DNA of 29,094 bases, from positions 1-29,094 of IMG/VR virus record IMGVR_UViG_3300035670_000998; one strand, written 5' to 3'. Within the stretch, counting starts at the first letter, position 1. The number at the start of each line of letters is the position of its first letter. Of this stretch, positions 6,795 through 15,440 are shown in pieces. The position numbers and the translations under genes are program-made. Origin of the DNA: a virus. Under the pieces are notes generated by a model that saw nothing but the letters and a program-made list of their open reading frames with translations, was not told where the DNA came from and ran no database searches.

Positions 6795-9700
6795 TTAAGC
6801 TAAATTAACAGGTTTAATTTTTTTAGGTTTAGTTTTAGAAGCAAGTTTTGTTCTTTTAGGTTTTTTAATCTTAGGAAGTTTAATTTTTGCTAATCTTGGT
6901 TTCTTAGGTTTAGGAACTGTAATTCTTCTACCAGTTCTAGGTTTTTTTATAGCCGGTAACTTACCCTTTTTATAAGATAGACCTTGTGCTTTTAACTGCT
7001 CTTTTCTCAACTGTTCTTGTTTGTTAGATAATGTTTCATCTAAGTAGTTTGTTAAGTCATTATTAAGTAACATATCTAATCTTCCGGAGATATCAGTTGA
7101 ATCTTCACCAAATAGATTTATCTTTGCAATTTTATTAGCATCAGATAACACGTTTCCTATAAATAATGCTTTTTCTGTAGTAGGTAAGTCCTGATATTTC
7201 TTGTTAGTCATAGCACTTGAGATAAGACTATTAGATAACTGTCCTAAATTTGTTTGGTAATCAACTATTTCTTGGGTATCAAGAAGCCTTCTTTCACCAT
7301 TTACAGTAATAGACTTTTGAACAACTCTTGGGAATTGAGTCTTTTCACCAGTTTCTTCATACAAAGATATAACTTCATTTAGTGTAGGATCTGCTTTTAT
7401 TTGATCTACAAATCCTGGATTAAAGAAAACATTAAAAAAGGTATTTGAAGCATTAGGAAATCTCTCTTTTGGTCTGCCTAATATATCTGCTCTTTGAGGT
7501 AACTTTTGAGCAAGAAGTGGTATTCTAGCTGCAAATTTATTATATGCTGACTTAAAGTAGTCAGGAGAATAGGTTTCTCTTGAAGCATTGTCTGTATATT
7601 GGTTTATTTGATTTAATATTGTAGGAACAAAACTTCCGGCTGCACTTACTAAAGTATTAATTAAACCTTCTTGAATATTTCTTGTGTTATATAGGGTTTG
7701 TAATCCTTGTAGTAAAGGCTGCTCTGTTAAAGTGTCAGAAGAATTAATAATTTCTGATGCAAGTGGCCCAAAAGATAACATTACTTTGTCTGCAAAAGAA
7801 CCATTTTTAACTTTTCCATCATTTTCTGCCATATTTGCACCCATAGCTAAAGGCAATACAGCAGGTTGAGCCCAATCATATGAAAATAACTGATCTCCAA
7901 CTCTTGGTTTTGCAGCCTCACTATCAAATGCAGATAAAACATATCTTTTTAGTGCTGATGTATTAAATGAATAAGATTTTAATCCTTGTAAGTCTTGTGC
8001 GTTTCTTGCATCAGTATCTGAGTCTGGTCTTGGAGATATAATTCCTAATTTTCCTAATGCGTAACCTAAATTAATTATTCCTGTACCAACTGATGCTCTA
8101 GCAATATTATTAACAAATGCTCTTTGATTAAATGCTTGACCCATTAAAGGTCTTGCTAATTCATAAACAGCAGTAACATAACCAAGTGGAGTATATTCTG
8201 CACTTCTAACAAGTAAGTTTGCAGGAGTTTTAGGGTATTTAAGAATTAAATCACCTAAACCAAAACCTTTAATTCCGAGTCTATTCCAGGATTGCTTTTG
8301 AGATTGAAAGAATTTAGATACAGCATTTTCGTCCTGGAAGGTTCTTCTTAATGCTTCATAATGAGCAATCTCCATCATTTCCTTTGTAGGAGTATCAACT
8401 TTATCTAACTTCATTAATCCTTCTAAAGTATCTTTGTATGTAGCCTCATAAAATGCTCTATCCGGAGCTCTAAGAGTTACATTTAATGCTTTTTCAAGTC
8501 CCTGCATTATTTTGGAATCAAAAACTGAAGCATTTGGTAAATCAAATTGAGAAGATAAATTAGATGTATTTGCACCAGCAAGTGCTTCCTGAAGTCCTAT
8601 TTTTAAGCCCTCAGCACCACCTTTAAACTGTCTTCTAATAGAAGCAGGTGCTACAGTTCGTTTCTTTGTAAATAAAGATACTGCTAAGTCTAATGGTGTT
8701 GCAAATGTTTGAGTTATAGAGTCGATAGTTCCAAATAAAGCGTTACCTAATACGTTTCTTATAAATGTTTTAGGATTTAATAATTGAGCTAATGTTTGAA
8801 ATGTTGAAATCTTTTCTCCAATGTTTCCTGGAATAACCTTTGCTATAAGATTTTGTAATACAGATATTTCTCTCAATCTATCTATTTCATCAGTAGTTTT
8901 ACTAATTAATTTAGCCTGGTCTGATATTTCTTTTATTTGTGAATCAGAAAGTTTGATATAACCTTTCATTCCCTCTACTAACTTATTATCTGAGTTATAT
9001 TTTCTAACTGTATTTTGTGCAGTTCTTAATGCACCCTCTGGAGTAAGTCTGCCCCAGACAGATAATGCTTGGATTGCTTGTCCAGATTTAGTTCCTTGCT
9101 CAGAAACAATATCTAATACATCAATTACTCTTGCATAATTACCTTCTTTTTGAAGTTTAGACATCAATGCCTGACCAATATAGGATATCTCTCTTGGGTC
9201 TTCTGCGTACTTAATGTAATCAATTACATTATCAATTTCATTTTCATTAACAAATTTAGTTGCTCTCGCAAACTCATCTTTATTTTTTATAGGAGAGTAT
9301 AAATCTATTCTATCTTTTAATATATTTTTAACTTCTTTTGCAGTTCCTTCTGCTTTCTCAACAGTCTTAGGGAATTTTCTTTGTTTTGTAGGGATAGTTT
9401 TAAATGTTAATGGTTCAGTTGGGATAGTTCCTGATGGAGGGATACCACCTAATTCACCAGTTACTTCACCTTTTTTAGCAATATCAGTTATAAATTCTTT
9501 AGGATTATCTACAGTTTTTTTAATTGAATCTACTGCTTCATTTGATAATTTTTGTCTTGTGGATTCTTCAAATTTAGCGATTGCTTTATTAATTTCATCC
9601 TTTTTAGCAAGTTGTCCTGCATCTTCCAATGCTTCTTTACCTAATTTAACTTCTCTAGCAAGAGTTGCAGTCTTACCACCTGTTGTTATTTGTAATGGAT

Positions 9701-10448
9701 CTATAAGTTCTGGTGCAAAATCAAGAAATCTTGCAGTTTGTAATGCAACATCACCATATTTATTAGCAAAATCTTGCTCATTAGTACCCAATGCTTGAAA
9801 TAAAGTGCCTTTTTGACCACCTGTTGAAAATATAAAATCATTTATATCGTTTTCTGTGATTCTTCCGGTAACACCTGCTTTAATTCCAAGTTTAATAGAA
9901 TCCCACACAGGTTGGATTACAAATTCATTACCTAATGAAACTATGTTTCCTAGACCTTGAACTCCCTTTAAAGCCTTTTCAACTTTAGTTAATCCTTCAC
10001 CTTTTTTAGCAACATTAAATGCTTGAGCAATGTTTTCAGCAAACTTACCTGCTGGTTCTGATTTAGTTCCAAAGAATTTAGCAACTGCTTGTTCTGGTTG
10101 AGTTAGTTCTCTTTTAACTCCAGTTAATTGAAATGGTTGTGGAGTTAATGCAGAAATAGATTTAATAGGAGGTGTTATTGCTGGAGGAATTGCTTGTATT
10201 CTTCTAGGTGCTAAAGACATCCTTTGTTCTGCTGGTTGGATTCTTGGAGTCATTATTGGTGCAGGAGATTGTAGTTGAGTTCTTGGAAGAACTGATTGTC
10301 TTACCTGATTTACAGCCTGGATACCTCTTAAAGCAGCTTGTCTTGCTATATCAGCTTGAATATTTAATGCTCTAGGAGTTTGTAGTTCCTTTGGTGGTTG
10401 TATTCCTTTAGGTGTAGTAATTGATCTAATCTGCTCAAAAATGTCCAT
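6795..10448 (-). CDS. Very large internal virion / ejection-type protein, 1217 aa
   Basis: The largest gene in the window. The N-terminal 150 residues are Pro/Gln/Ala-rich (PKELQTPRALNIQADIARQA), followed by long amphipathic helical regions. Residues about 560-850 (IPGNIGEKISTFQTLAQLLN, RNVLGNALFGTIDSITQTFA, APDRAFYEATYKD) and the following part to about 1050 resemble the large polyvalent-protein-associated regions of phage internal proteins. The last about 55 residues are a Lys/Pro-rich basic tail. Its location beside the portal and another Gln-rich coiled-coil protein suggests a protein ejected with DNA or lining the capsid interior. No lytic transglycosylase motif was seen. A late-type promoter overlaps its start; there is no ribosome site. 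Confidence 0.65.
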   Translation of the reverse strand: MDIFEQIRSITTPKGIQPPKELQTPRALNIQADIARQAALRGIQAVNQVRQSVLPRTQLQSPAPIMTPRIQPAEQRMSLAPRRIQAIPPAITPPIKSISALTPQPFQLTGVKRELTQPEQAVAKFFGTKSEPAGKFAENIAQAFNVAKKGEGLTKVEKALKGVQGLGNIVSLGNEFVIQPVWDSIKLGIKAGVTGRITENDINDFIFSTGGQKGTLFQALGTNEQDFANKYGDVALQTARFLDFAPELIDPLQITTGGKTATLAREVKLGKEALEDAGQLAKKDEINKAIAKFEESTRQKLSNEAVDSIKKTVDNPKEFITDIAKKGEVTGELGGIPPSGTIPTEPLTFKTIPTKQRKFPKTVEKAEGTAKEVKNILKDRIDLYSPIKNKDEFARATKFVNENEIDNVIDYIKYAEDPREISYIGQALMSKLQKEGNYARVIDVLDIVSEQGTKSGQAIQALSVWGRLTPEGALRTAQNTVRKYNSDNKLVEGMKGYIKLSDSQIKEISDQAKLISKTTDEIDRLREISVLQNLIAKVIPGNIGEKISTFQTLAQLLNPKTFIRNVLGNALFGTIDSITQTFATPLDLAVSLFTKKRTVAPASIRRQFKGGAEGLKIGLQEALAGANTSNLSSQFDLPNASVFDSKIMQGLEKALNVTLRAPDRAFYEATYKDTLEGLMKLDKVDTPTKEMMEIAHYEALRRTFQDENAVSKFFQSQKQSWNRLGIKGFGLGDLILKYPKTPANLLVRSAEYTPLGYVTAVYELARPLMGQAFNQRAFVNNIARASVGTGIINLGYALGKLGIISPRPDSDTDARNAQDLQGLKSYSFNTSALKRYVLSAFDSEAAKPRVGDQLFSYDWAQPAVLPLAMGANMAENDGKVKNGSFADKVMLSFGPLASEIINSSDTLTEQPLLQGLQTLYNTRNIQEGLINTLVSAAGSFVPTILNQINQYTDNASRETYSPDYFKSAYNKFAARIPLLAQKLPQRADILGRPKERFPNASNTFFNVFFNPGFVDQIKADPTLNEVISLYEETGEKTQFPRVVQKSITVNGERRLLDTQEIVDYQTNLGQLSNSLISSAMTNKKYQDLPTTEKALFIGNVLSDANKIAKINLFGEDSTDISGRLDMLLNNDLTNYLDETLSNKQEQLRKEQLKAQGLSYKKGKLPAIKKPRTGRRITVPKPKKPRLAKIKLPKIKKPKRTKLASKTKPKKIKPVNLA

Positions 10449-10454
10449 GTATTA

Positions 10455-10483
10455 GAAATATAATTTTAATGTAGTTTATTCAA
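10455..10483 (-). promoter_or_regulatory. Late-type promoter, leaderless, of the 1217-aa gene
   Basis: Minus strand: TTGAAT (10483-10478), 17 nt, TATTTC (10460-10455), then TAATAC and the ATG at 10448. With the -10 only 6 nt from ATG, transcription should begin at the start codon. Confidence 0.65.
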
Positions 10484-10484
10484 G

Positions 10485-11441
10485 TTATTGAAGTGAGATA
10501 GTACCTAGATTACCCTCTGGAGTTACAAAGTTTAATTGGTTTCCGGATACAGTTGCTCTGTATTGAGATTGTAATGTAGGGTTATTTGCTATTTCTCTTG
10601 CCAACTGTTTAGCATACTCAGGGTTTTCTCTTGATAAAACATCTAACTTTATTCCAGCAAGGTTAGATAACGGAGATGTTGCTATTTGAGCTGGTTGAAA
10701 TCTTTGAGCAATTTGTAATTGCTGTGCATAATTTTCTAATCCAATTTGTGCTTGAGTTCTGTAATTTGCCAAAGCGTCTTGTTGTTGAGTGTAATAGTCT
10801 TCTAACTGTCTTCTTCTTGCGTTGAAATCTTGTAAAGCTGCTAATTGTTTATTTGCTTTGTCTTGAGCTAACTGAAATCTTTGAGAGTTAATAGTGTCTA
10901 ATTGTTGTCTGAACTGATCTCTTGCTTTAAGAAGTGCATTTTGTTTTTCTTGTTGTACAGTTCTTAATGCTTGAGCAGTTGAAGCCTCAACATTTCTAAG
11001 ATTTTCTTCTAAACCTAAAATGTTTTGTTGTGATTGTCTTGTTGTAGCCCCCATTTGTCTTGCTTGTTCTCTAGCAAGTAGTTCTGATTGTGCAAGACCA
11101 GCAGATGAACCACCGACTCCACCAAATAATTGTTGAGTTCTTTGTGTGCCTTCTTGAAATTGTCTTCTTGCTGATGCCAATGCTGACTCTCTTTGAGCTC
11201 TAGTTTCTTCTTGTTGTCCTCTTATACCAACAGTTTGTTGTCTTAACTGCTCTTGAATTTGAGGTACTTGAGTTTCGTAAGTTTGAGTAATTTGTTCTTC
11301 AACTTGTGGTTGGAATTGTTGAAGTCTTGCTTCTTGTCCTGCAAGATATTTAGATCCTGATTTATATGCAGATTCAATAGCCTTTTTAACTTGCTTTTGA
11401 TAATCTTTTTCTGCTTTAGATAATGATGGTGTTGTTGCCAT
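10485..11441 (-). CDS. Gln-rich coiled-coil internal virion protein, 318 aa
   Basis: Nearly all of the protein to about residue 240 is Gln/Ala/Arg-rich coiled coil (QVEEQITQTYETQVPQIQEQ, QQLDTINSQRFQLAQDKANK), interrupted at about 105-120 by a Gly-rich loop (LFGGVGGSSAG). A short globular C-terminus follows (ENPEYAKQLAREIANNPTLQ, VTPEGNLGTISLQ). It lies between the 1217-aa protein and portal-associated genes, typical of podoviral ejection proteins or internal core proteins. The start lacks a ribosome site but has a late-type promoter with the -10 6 nt upstream. Confidence 0.65.
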   Translation of the reverse strand: MATTPSLSKAEKDYQKQVKKAIESAYKSGSKYLAGQEARLQQFQPQVEEQITQTYETQVPQIQEQLRQQTVGIRGQQEETRAQRESALASARRQFQEGTQRTQQLFGGVGGSSAGLAQSELLAREQARQMGATTRQSQQNILGLEENLRNVEASTAQALRTVQQEKQNALLKARDQFRQQLDTINSQRFQLAQDKANKQLAALQDFNARRRQLEDYYTQQQDALANYRTQAQIGLENYAQQLQIAQRFQPAQIATSPLSNLAGIKLDVLSRENPEYAKQLAREIANNPTLQSQYRATVSGNQLNFVTPEGNLGTISLQ

Positions 11442-11447
11442 AGTCTA

Positions 11448-11476
11448 TAAATAAAATAACTATTCTGTTATTTCAA
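11448..11476 (-). promoter_or_regulatory. Late-type promoter, leaderless, of the 318-aa gene
   Basis: Minus strand: TTGAAA (11476-11471), 17 nt, TATTTA (11453-11448), then TAGACT and the ATG at 11441. The -35 lies inside the last codons of the preceding gene, so the site is not merely intergenic AT-rich sequence. Confidence 0.7.
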
Positions 11477-11711
11477 CATCCTTTTTGTTTTTCAGCTCTT
11501 TATTCTCTTTAACTTCTTTTCTTGTTTGTCTATTTATTTCTTCTACCGGAAAAGGATCGAAGGGATTATCAAAAAAACCTAAACCACACCTGCTACATAA
11601 AACTCTTGTTAGGGATAATCTTTTGAAATTGTGATTGCAGAAGTTAGGATCATTTTTACCACCTTGTTCGTAAAACTCCTTAACTTCACTCTGATTGTTT
11701 GTTTGTTTCAT
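11460..11711 (-). CDS. Small zinc-ribbon-like protein, 83 aa
   Basis: Cys-His residues in FCNHNFKRLSLTRVLCSRCG (C-x-H ... C-x2-C) suggest a single zinc-binding knuckle. The C-terminus is a charged helical tail rich in Lys, Glu and Asn. I chose ATG 11711, which overlaps the previous gene by 26 nt; an upstream in-frame start at 11732 would lengthen the overlap. It lies in the head-gene block between portal-linked genes and internal proteins. Function unknown. Confidence 0.6.
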   Translation of the reverse strand: MKQTNNQSEVKEFYEQGGKNDPNFCNHNFKRLSLTRVLCSRCGLGFFDNPFDPFPVEEINRQTRKEVKENKELKNKKDVEITE

Positions 11712-11985
11712 TTCTTGTAATAAGGTTCGCAATAATCTCTTCTTGTTGATTCATGAATTGATTAATGAGTCTTACTGCCTCTGCCATTCCATATGCTTTT
11801 GTATAAGAAAGCATCAACTCTTCATTTGATTTAAAATCAGAAGGATTGGGGAACTTGGGAAGGTTGATTAGATAATTCTGGAGCATTTGCCATCCCTGTG
11901 TTTGCTTCAAGTCCGATAGGGCTTGTGCCTGTTGGTAAAGTTCCTGCTCCTGTGATGTCAGATATTCCAGGTGTTGTTGGTTCAT
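11686..11985 (-). CDS. Small helical protein of the portal neighbourhood, 99 aa
   Basis: A helical protein with an early segment YLTSQEQELYQQAQALSDLK, then GWQMLQNYLINLPKFP, and a second helical part (EELMLSYTKAYGMAEAVRLI). This pattern (short acidic helix, GW helix, then helix with G-A-R-L) recurs in small proteins encoded just after phage portals, of unknown function. The start at ATG 11985 follows GAGGAT by 5-6 nt. It overlaps the portal C-terminal codons by 149 nt in another frame, so one stretch of DNA encodes both proteins. Confidence 0.7.
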   Translation of the reverse strand: MNQQHLEYLTSQEQELYQQAQALSDLKQTQGWQMLQNYLINLPKFPNPSDFKSNEELMLSYTKAYGMAEAVRLINQFMNQQEEIIANLITRNETNKQSE

Positions 11986-13855
11986 TTTTATCCTCAAATA
12001 GTTTATCAGCATTCTTTACACCATTGTCATAAAGAATCTGCTTTACTAATTCTACTATATTTACATTTTGACCTGCATTTGAAAGTTTAGCTTCGATTGC
12101 TGGATTTAAAAGTAATGTTAATGCAGTATTTCTACCTCTTACTTGTTCGTCAGATACACCAACTGCCATTGATTTAACATCAGGGATGTAATCAAATAGT
12201 CCGTGCATATCATCCTCAGTAATATAAAGATTTGCATAGTTACCCATTTCATCTTTTTCTAGTTTTGGTTTAACTTCACCAGCAACTTGTACTGGGTATG
12301 TAGGAGTCTTAGATGTATTTACAATAACTTCTAATTCCTCAGGAGTTAATCTTCCACCGGATTGTTCAATAAGATCTGCAGTTTCATTCATAACTTCTGC
12401 AGGTACTGATTGATTTGCAAGTCCTAAATCTTCTAACTCAGACATTGTTTCTTTACCTACAATTCTAATAATCTCTGCTTGTTTTGTAGGATCAGCAAAT
12501 AAGAATTGTTGATTGTTTGAAATCCATTTCATTACTAAGTCTTTTAAGAACTCTTCTAAGTAGATTTGGTTATAGTTATCTCTTGCTAGTGTTTGTCTTT
12601 GTGTAGTTCTAATCTCAGTTGCAGTTTTATCTTGTGCAAAAGGGCCGATTGGAGGTAATCCTAATGATTGCTCCCCAAGTGCTGTTTGGATTGCAGACTT
12701 TAAAGAAGTATAGGAAGTCTGAAAAGAGGCAATAGATTGATTTCCAGACTGATGCTCTATAACATTTGCTGTTGAATTACCGGTAAGCCAAATAGCATTT
12801 GGGCCATAGACTAAAGTATCAAGTCTTACTCCCTCTGAATTGTTAGCTACCTTAATTGGAGGCCTCATAGCCAAGTTTATTTGGTCTAGGAAACCACATA
12901 GAATTGAATTTAAGGCTCTATAAAGAGGTAAAACAGATTCTACTTCACTCTCACCATAAACATCATCTCCTACTGGGTAATATCTAAGCATTACAACAGG
13001 AATTTCAGTTGTTTTGTATGGGTTTGGAATATCTCTTAAAATAACTCCTAGTCTTGGAGCAAATGTAATCCATCTATCACTTCTATATTCAGTAACAACT
13101 TCAATTACAGGATAGTAGATATCTTGTCCTACTCTATCTTCTAGACTTCTTAATTGTTTTACCAAAGAAGTATATTTATTATCTCTTCTTTCAGGAGCTG
13201 GAGTTTGTCCTTCTAAAAGTCTTGATTCAATAACATCTAAATTTTTATAAATTGGTTCGCCACCATCATTTCTTGCTTGTAGTTCTTGGTAAGTTACCCA
13301 CTCTCTTACTTGAACCCAGTTAGCATTTTTAACATGAGATGCTTGGTAATCAACAAACACATCTCTATTATCTAAAACTTTAAATTCATTAGTTTCAATA
13401 TCATTACCATTTTTATCTTTTTTGATATCCCAGTAACAAAGTCCAAATGATGCTCCAAAAAGTCTTGTCTGGATGTCCATTAAGATAATCTTTTCAAGCA
13501 TTGAACCACCAATAGTTGCGTAATCCCATTGGAAGTCGAGTATTGCATTCATTATTTTTGCTGAAATAGCGTCTGCTCCTTCTCTTGGAACAACAGTTCC
13601 TCTAAGTTTTCCAGCAAAAAGTCTTGCTGTTTTCTCAAGCATTGCTGTTCTAATAACAGGATCTGTAACTTTAGCTAAATATGGCCAATTTGCAGGTAGG
13701 TAACCAAAATATGCTTTTTGGATATCATCCCAGCCATTTTTTCTTAGTTTTCTTTTGTCCATGTCATCTTGTGAGTAGGTATAGTGATACATCAACTCAG
13801 CTAGAAGTGTAGGATCTTGGAAATTTGAAGCTTTGTTTTTAGATTTCTTTGCCAT
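11837..13855 (-). CDS. Portal protein, 672 aa
   Basis: It follows the terminase and has portal-type features: an N-terminal helical region (WDDIQKAYFGYLPANWPYLA), a wing/stem with PVVMLRYYPVGDDVYGESEV and LYRALNSILCGFLDQINLAM leading to RPPIKVAN, then the helical stretch DKTATEIRTTQRQTLARDNY seen in portals of podovirus-like phages (P22/SU10 style). Residues about 480-620 form a C-terminal helical region and the last about 50 residues are a Pro/Thr/Gly/Asn-rich tail. That tail is encoded by the same bases as the start of the next gene. It forms the dodecameric ring at the DNA-packaging vertex. Confidence 0.85.
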   Translation of the reverse strand: MAKKSKNKASNFQDPTLLAELMYHYTYSQDDMDKRKLRKNGWDDIQKAYFGYLPANWPYLAKVTDPVIRTAMLEKTARLFAGKLRGTVVPREGADAISAKIMNAILDFQWDYATIGGSMLEKIILMDIQTRLFGASFGLCYWDIKKDKNGNDIETNEFKVLDNRDVFVDYQASHVKNANWVQVREWVTYQELQARNDGGEPIYKNLDVIESRLLEGQTPAPERRDNKYTSLVKQLRSLEDRVGQDIYYPVIEVVTEYRSDRWITFAPRLGVILRDIPNPYKTTEIPVVMLRYYPVGDDVYGESEVESVLPLYRALNSILCGFLDQINLAMRPPIKVANNSEGVRLDTLVYGPNAIWLTGNSTANVIEHQSGNQSIASFQTSYTSLKSAIQTALGEQSLGLPPIGPFAQDKTATEIRTTQRQTLARDNYNQIYLEEFLKDLVMKWISNNQQFLFADPTKQAEIIRIVGKETMSELEDLGLANQSVPAEVMNETADLIEQSGGRLTPEELEVIVNTSKTPTYPVQVAGEVKPKLEKDEMGNYANLYITEDDMHGLFDYIPDVKSMAVGVSDEQVRGRNTALTLLLNPAIEAKLSNAGQNVNIVELVKQILYDNGVKNADKLFEDKNEPTTPGISDITGAGTLPTGTSPIGLEANTGMANAPELSNQPSQVPQSF

Positions 13856-13865
13856 ATTTAATATA

Positions 13866-13894
13866 GAAATATAAAAGAATTATTGAATTGTCCA
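13866..13894 (-). promoter_or_regulatory. Late-type promoter of the portal gene
   Basis: Minus strand: TGGACA (13894-13889), 17 nt, TATTTC (13871-13866), then 10 nt to ATG 13855. The -35 lies inside the 3' end of the terminase gene. No Shine-Dalgarno lies between, so the leader would be only a few bases. Confidence 0.6.
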
Positions 13895-15049
13895 TTGTTG
13901 AAAATTATTCTGGGGAATAAACTTGGGAACTTGGTTATCTGGGTTTATCTTATCAAACCCATATCTTATAGAATCTAAACTGTGATTTAAGAAGTCTTGA
14001 GGTACATTAAGTATCTTTCCATCTTTATCTGTCATCCATAAATAGTTGCTATATTCCTTCCAAAGATTAAGGCTTCTTTTTGTAACAGAAATTCTTTGCT
14101 CTTGGATATACTGTATTCCTTGATTAATAGATCCTTGCCCTTTAGATGCTGGAAGAATAATAATTCCATAATTTTTAATCTCATCTATAGATTTAGGTTC
14201 AGCACTATCTGCAATGACAGTTGCTTTAGGTTGGTTTCTTAATATATCTGCAATATCTTTATTAGATAACCCTTTTTGATAGATAACTTCATCTAATATG
14301 TAACCACCATTGTAGTAATAGATAGCAGTAATAGCTGTAGGATCATTGGTATAACCAAAGTCTAGTCCATATCTAACAAGTCTTGCCTCATGGGGTATAT
14401 CATCAACTTGAATCCATCCTTTATATATCCTATGTTCTGCTTCTCCAATTAACCCTTCACCATACACAGTCCAGAATGCTTTATTACCTTTTCTTGATTC
14501 TAACTCTTTAACTATTGTTTCAGGCAGAGCCTCGTTATCTTTATAGGTAACAATGACAAAGTCATGTTCAAACTTGGGAACTATCTCCTCATGCACCCAG
14601 AAGCTAGACACAGGATTATAGTCTAAGAATATGAAATCATTAGTTCTGATTGATAATTGTGTGTAGGTTTCAAATGGTAGGTTATTACATTCATTGATGA
14701 ATAAAACATCTCTTCTTGGTCCTCTAACCTTACTTGGCTGGTCTGCTGAGAAGAACTCAATAGTTGAACCAGAATCAAATTTATAGGTGTAGTTTGTTTT
14801 ATTCCAACTATCATCTTTGAAGTAACCATGTTCAGTCATAATTGCTACAAAGTCTTTGATAGCACCTCTTTTTAGATGAGGGAGTGTTGCAGATACAACA
14901 GATATAGTTTTATTTTTGTTTTGCTGTGCAAACTGTATAAGGTAAAGAATAAGAGCTATTGTCTTACCGGCAGAGGAACCTCCTTGAATAATCCTAATTC
15001 TCTTCTTTAGTTTCGATATTTTCTTGAGTGTTGTTGTCAGTTGATACAT
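13880..15049 (-). CDS. terL: Terminase large subunit
   Basis: An ATPase-nuclease packaging motor of 389 aa. Walker A is GGSSAGKT (23-30), Walker B VLFINE (115-120), and a coupling segment is IRTNDFIFLDYNP (135-146). The C-terminal RNase H-like nuclease shows GLDFGYTNDPTA (Asp 230), IADSAEPKSIDEI (Asp 281) and HSLDSIRYG (Asp 359), the three acidic positions of Terminase_3-type nucleases. It is short for a large terminase but both domains look complete. Start ATG 15049 follows AAGGA by 6 nt and overlaps terS by 56 nt. Confidence 0.95.
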   Translation of the reverse strand: MYQLTTTLKKISKLKKRIRIIQGGSSAGKTIALILYLIQFAQQNKNKTISVVSATLPHLKRGAIKDFVAIMTEHGYFKDDSWNKTNYTYKFDSGSTIEFFSADQPSKVRGPRRDVLFINECNNLPFETYTQLSIRTNDFIFLDYNPVSSFWVHEEIVPKFEHDFVIVTYKDNEALPETIVKELESRKGNKAFWTVYGEGLIGEAEHRIYKGWIQVDDIPHEARLVRYGLDFGYTNDPTAITAIYYYNGGYILDEVIYQKGLSNKDIADILRNQPKATVIADSAEPKSIDEIKNYGIIILPASKGQGSINQGIQYIQEQRISVTKRSLNLWKEYSNYLWMTDKDGKILNVPQDFLNHSLDSIRYGFDKINPDNQVPKFIPQNNFQQWTIQ

Positions 15050-15440
15050 CTTCAGTCCTTAAATCAATTAAATCGCCTAAAATAGGTTTAGGAGCTTGGA
15101 TATTAACTTGCGTATTATTTTGTTGTATTTGTTTAAACTCTCTTTTTTCAAGCCACCACTTTGCAGTATTAACATCTTTATCTTTTATCATTGAATCAAC
15201 AACAATGTTTTTAGCAACAATATCTGCATAAGTCCTTGCAGACTCCATTCTAGTAAGAAAATTGGGATGTTTTTCAATCCAATCATAATAAGTAGGTTTG
15301 GTGATTCCAGCATAAGACAGGGCTTGTTCAACAGTCCCACCTATCTTAAAAATAGACTCTATTTTGCTTACTATCTCTTCAGAATATAGTGTTGGTCTGC
15401 CAACATTACTTAATTTATTCTTGGTGTTACTTCTTGCCAT
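14994..15440 (-). CDS. terS: Terminase small subunit
   Basis: A 148-aa protein next to terL. Its N-terminal DNA-binding domain has GRPTLYSEEIVSKIESIFK, then the helix-turn-helix-like GTVEQALSYAGITKPTYYDW, as in many small terminases. A central oligomerisation helix follows (FLTRMESARTYADIVAKNIV), and TAKWWLEKRE is a motif common in this family. The C-terminus is acidic and probably unstructured. It overlaps the methyltransferase by 31 nt and terL by 56 nt, so the three genes are tightly packed. Confidence 0.85.
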   Translation of the reverse strand: MARSNTKNKLSNVGRPTLYSEEIVSKIESIFKIGGTVEQALSYAGITKPTYYDWIEKHPNFLTRMESARTYADIVAKNIVVDSMIKDKDVNTAKWWLEKREFKQIQQNNTQVNIQAPKPILGDLIDLRTEDVSTDNNTQENIETKEEN

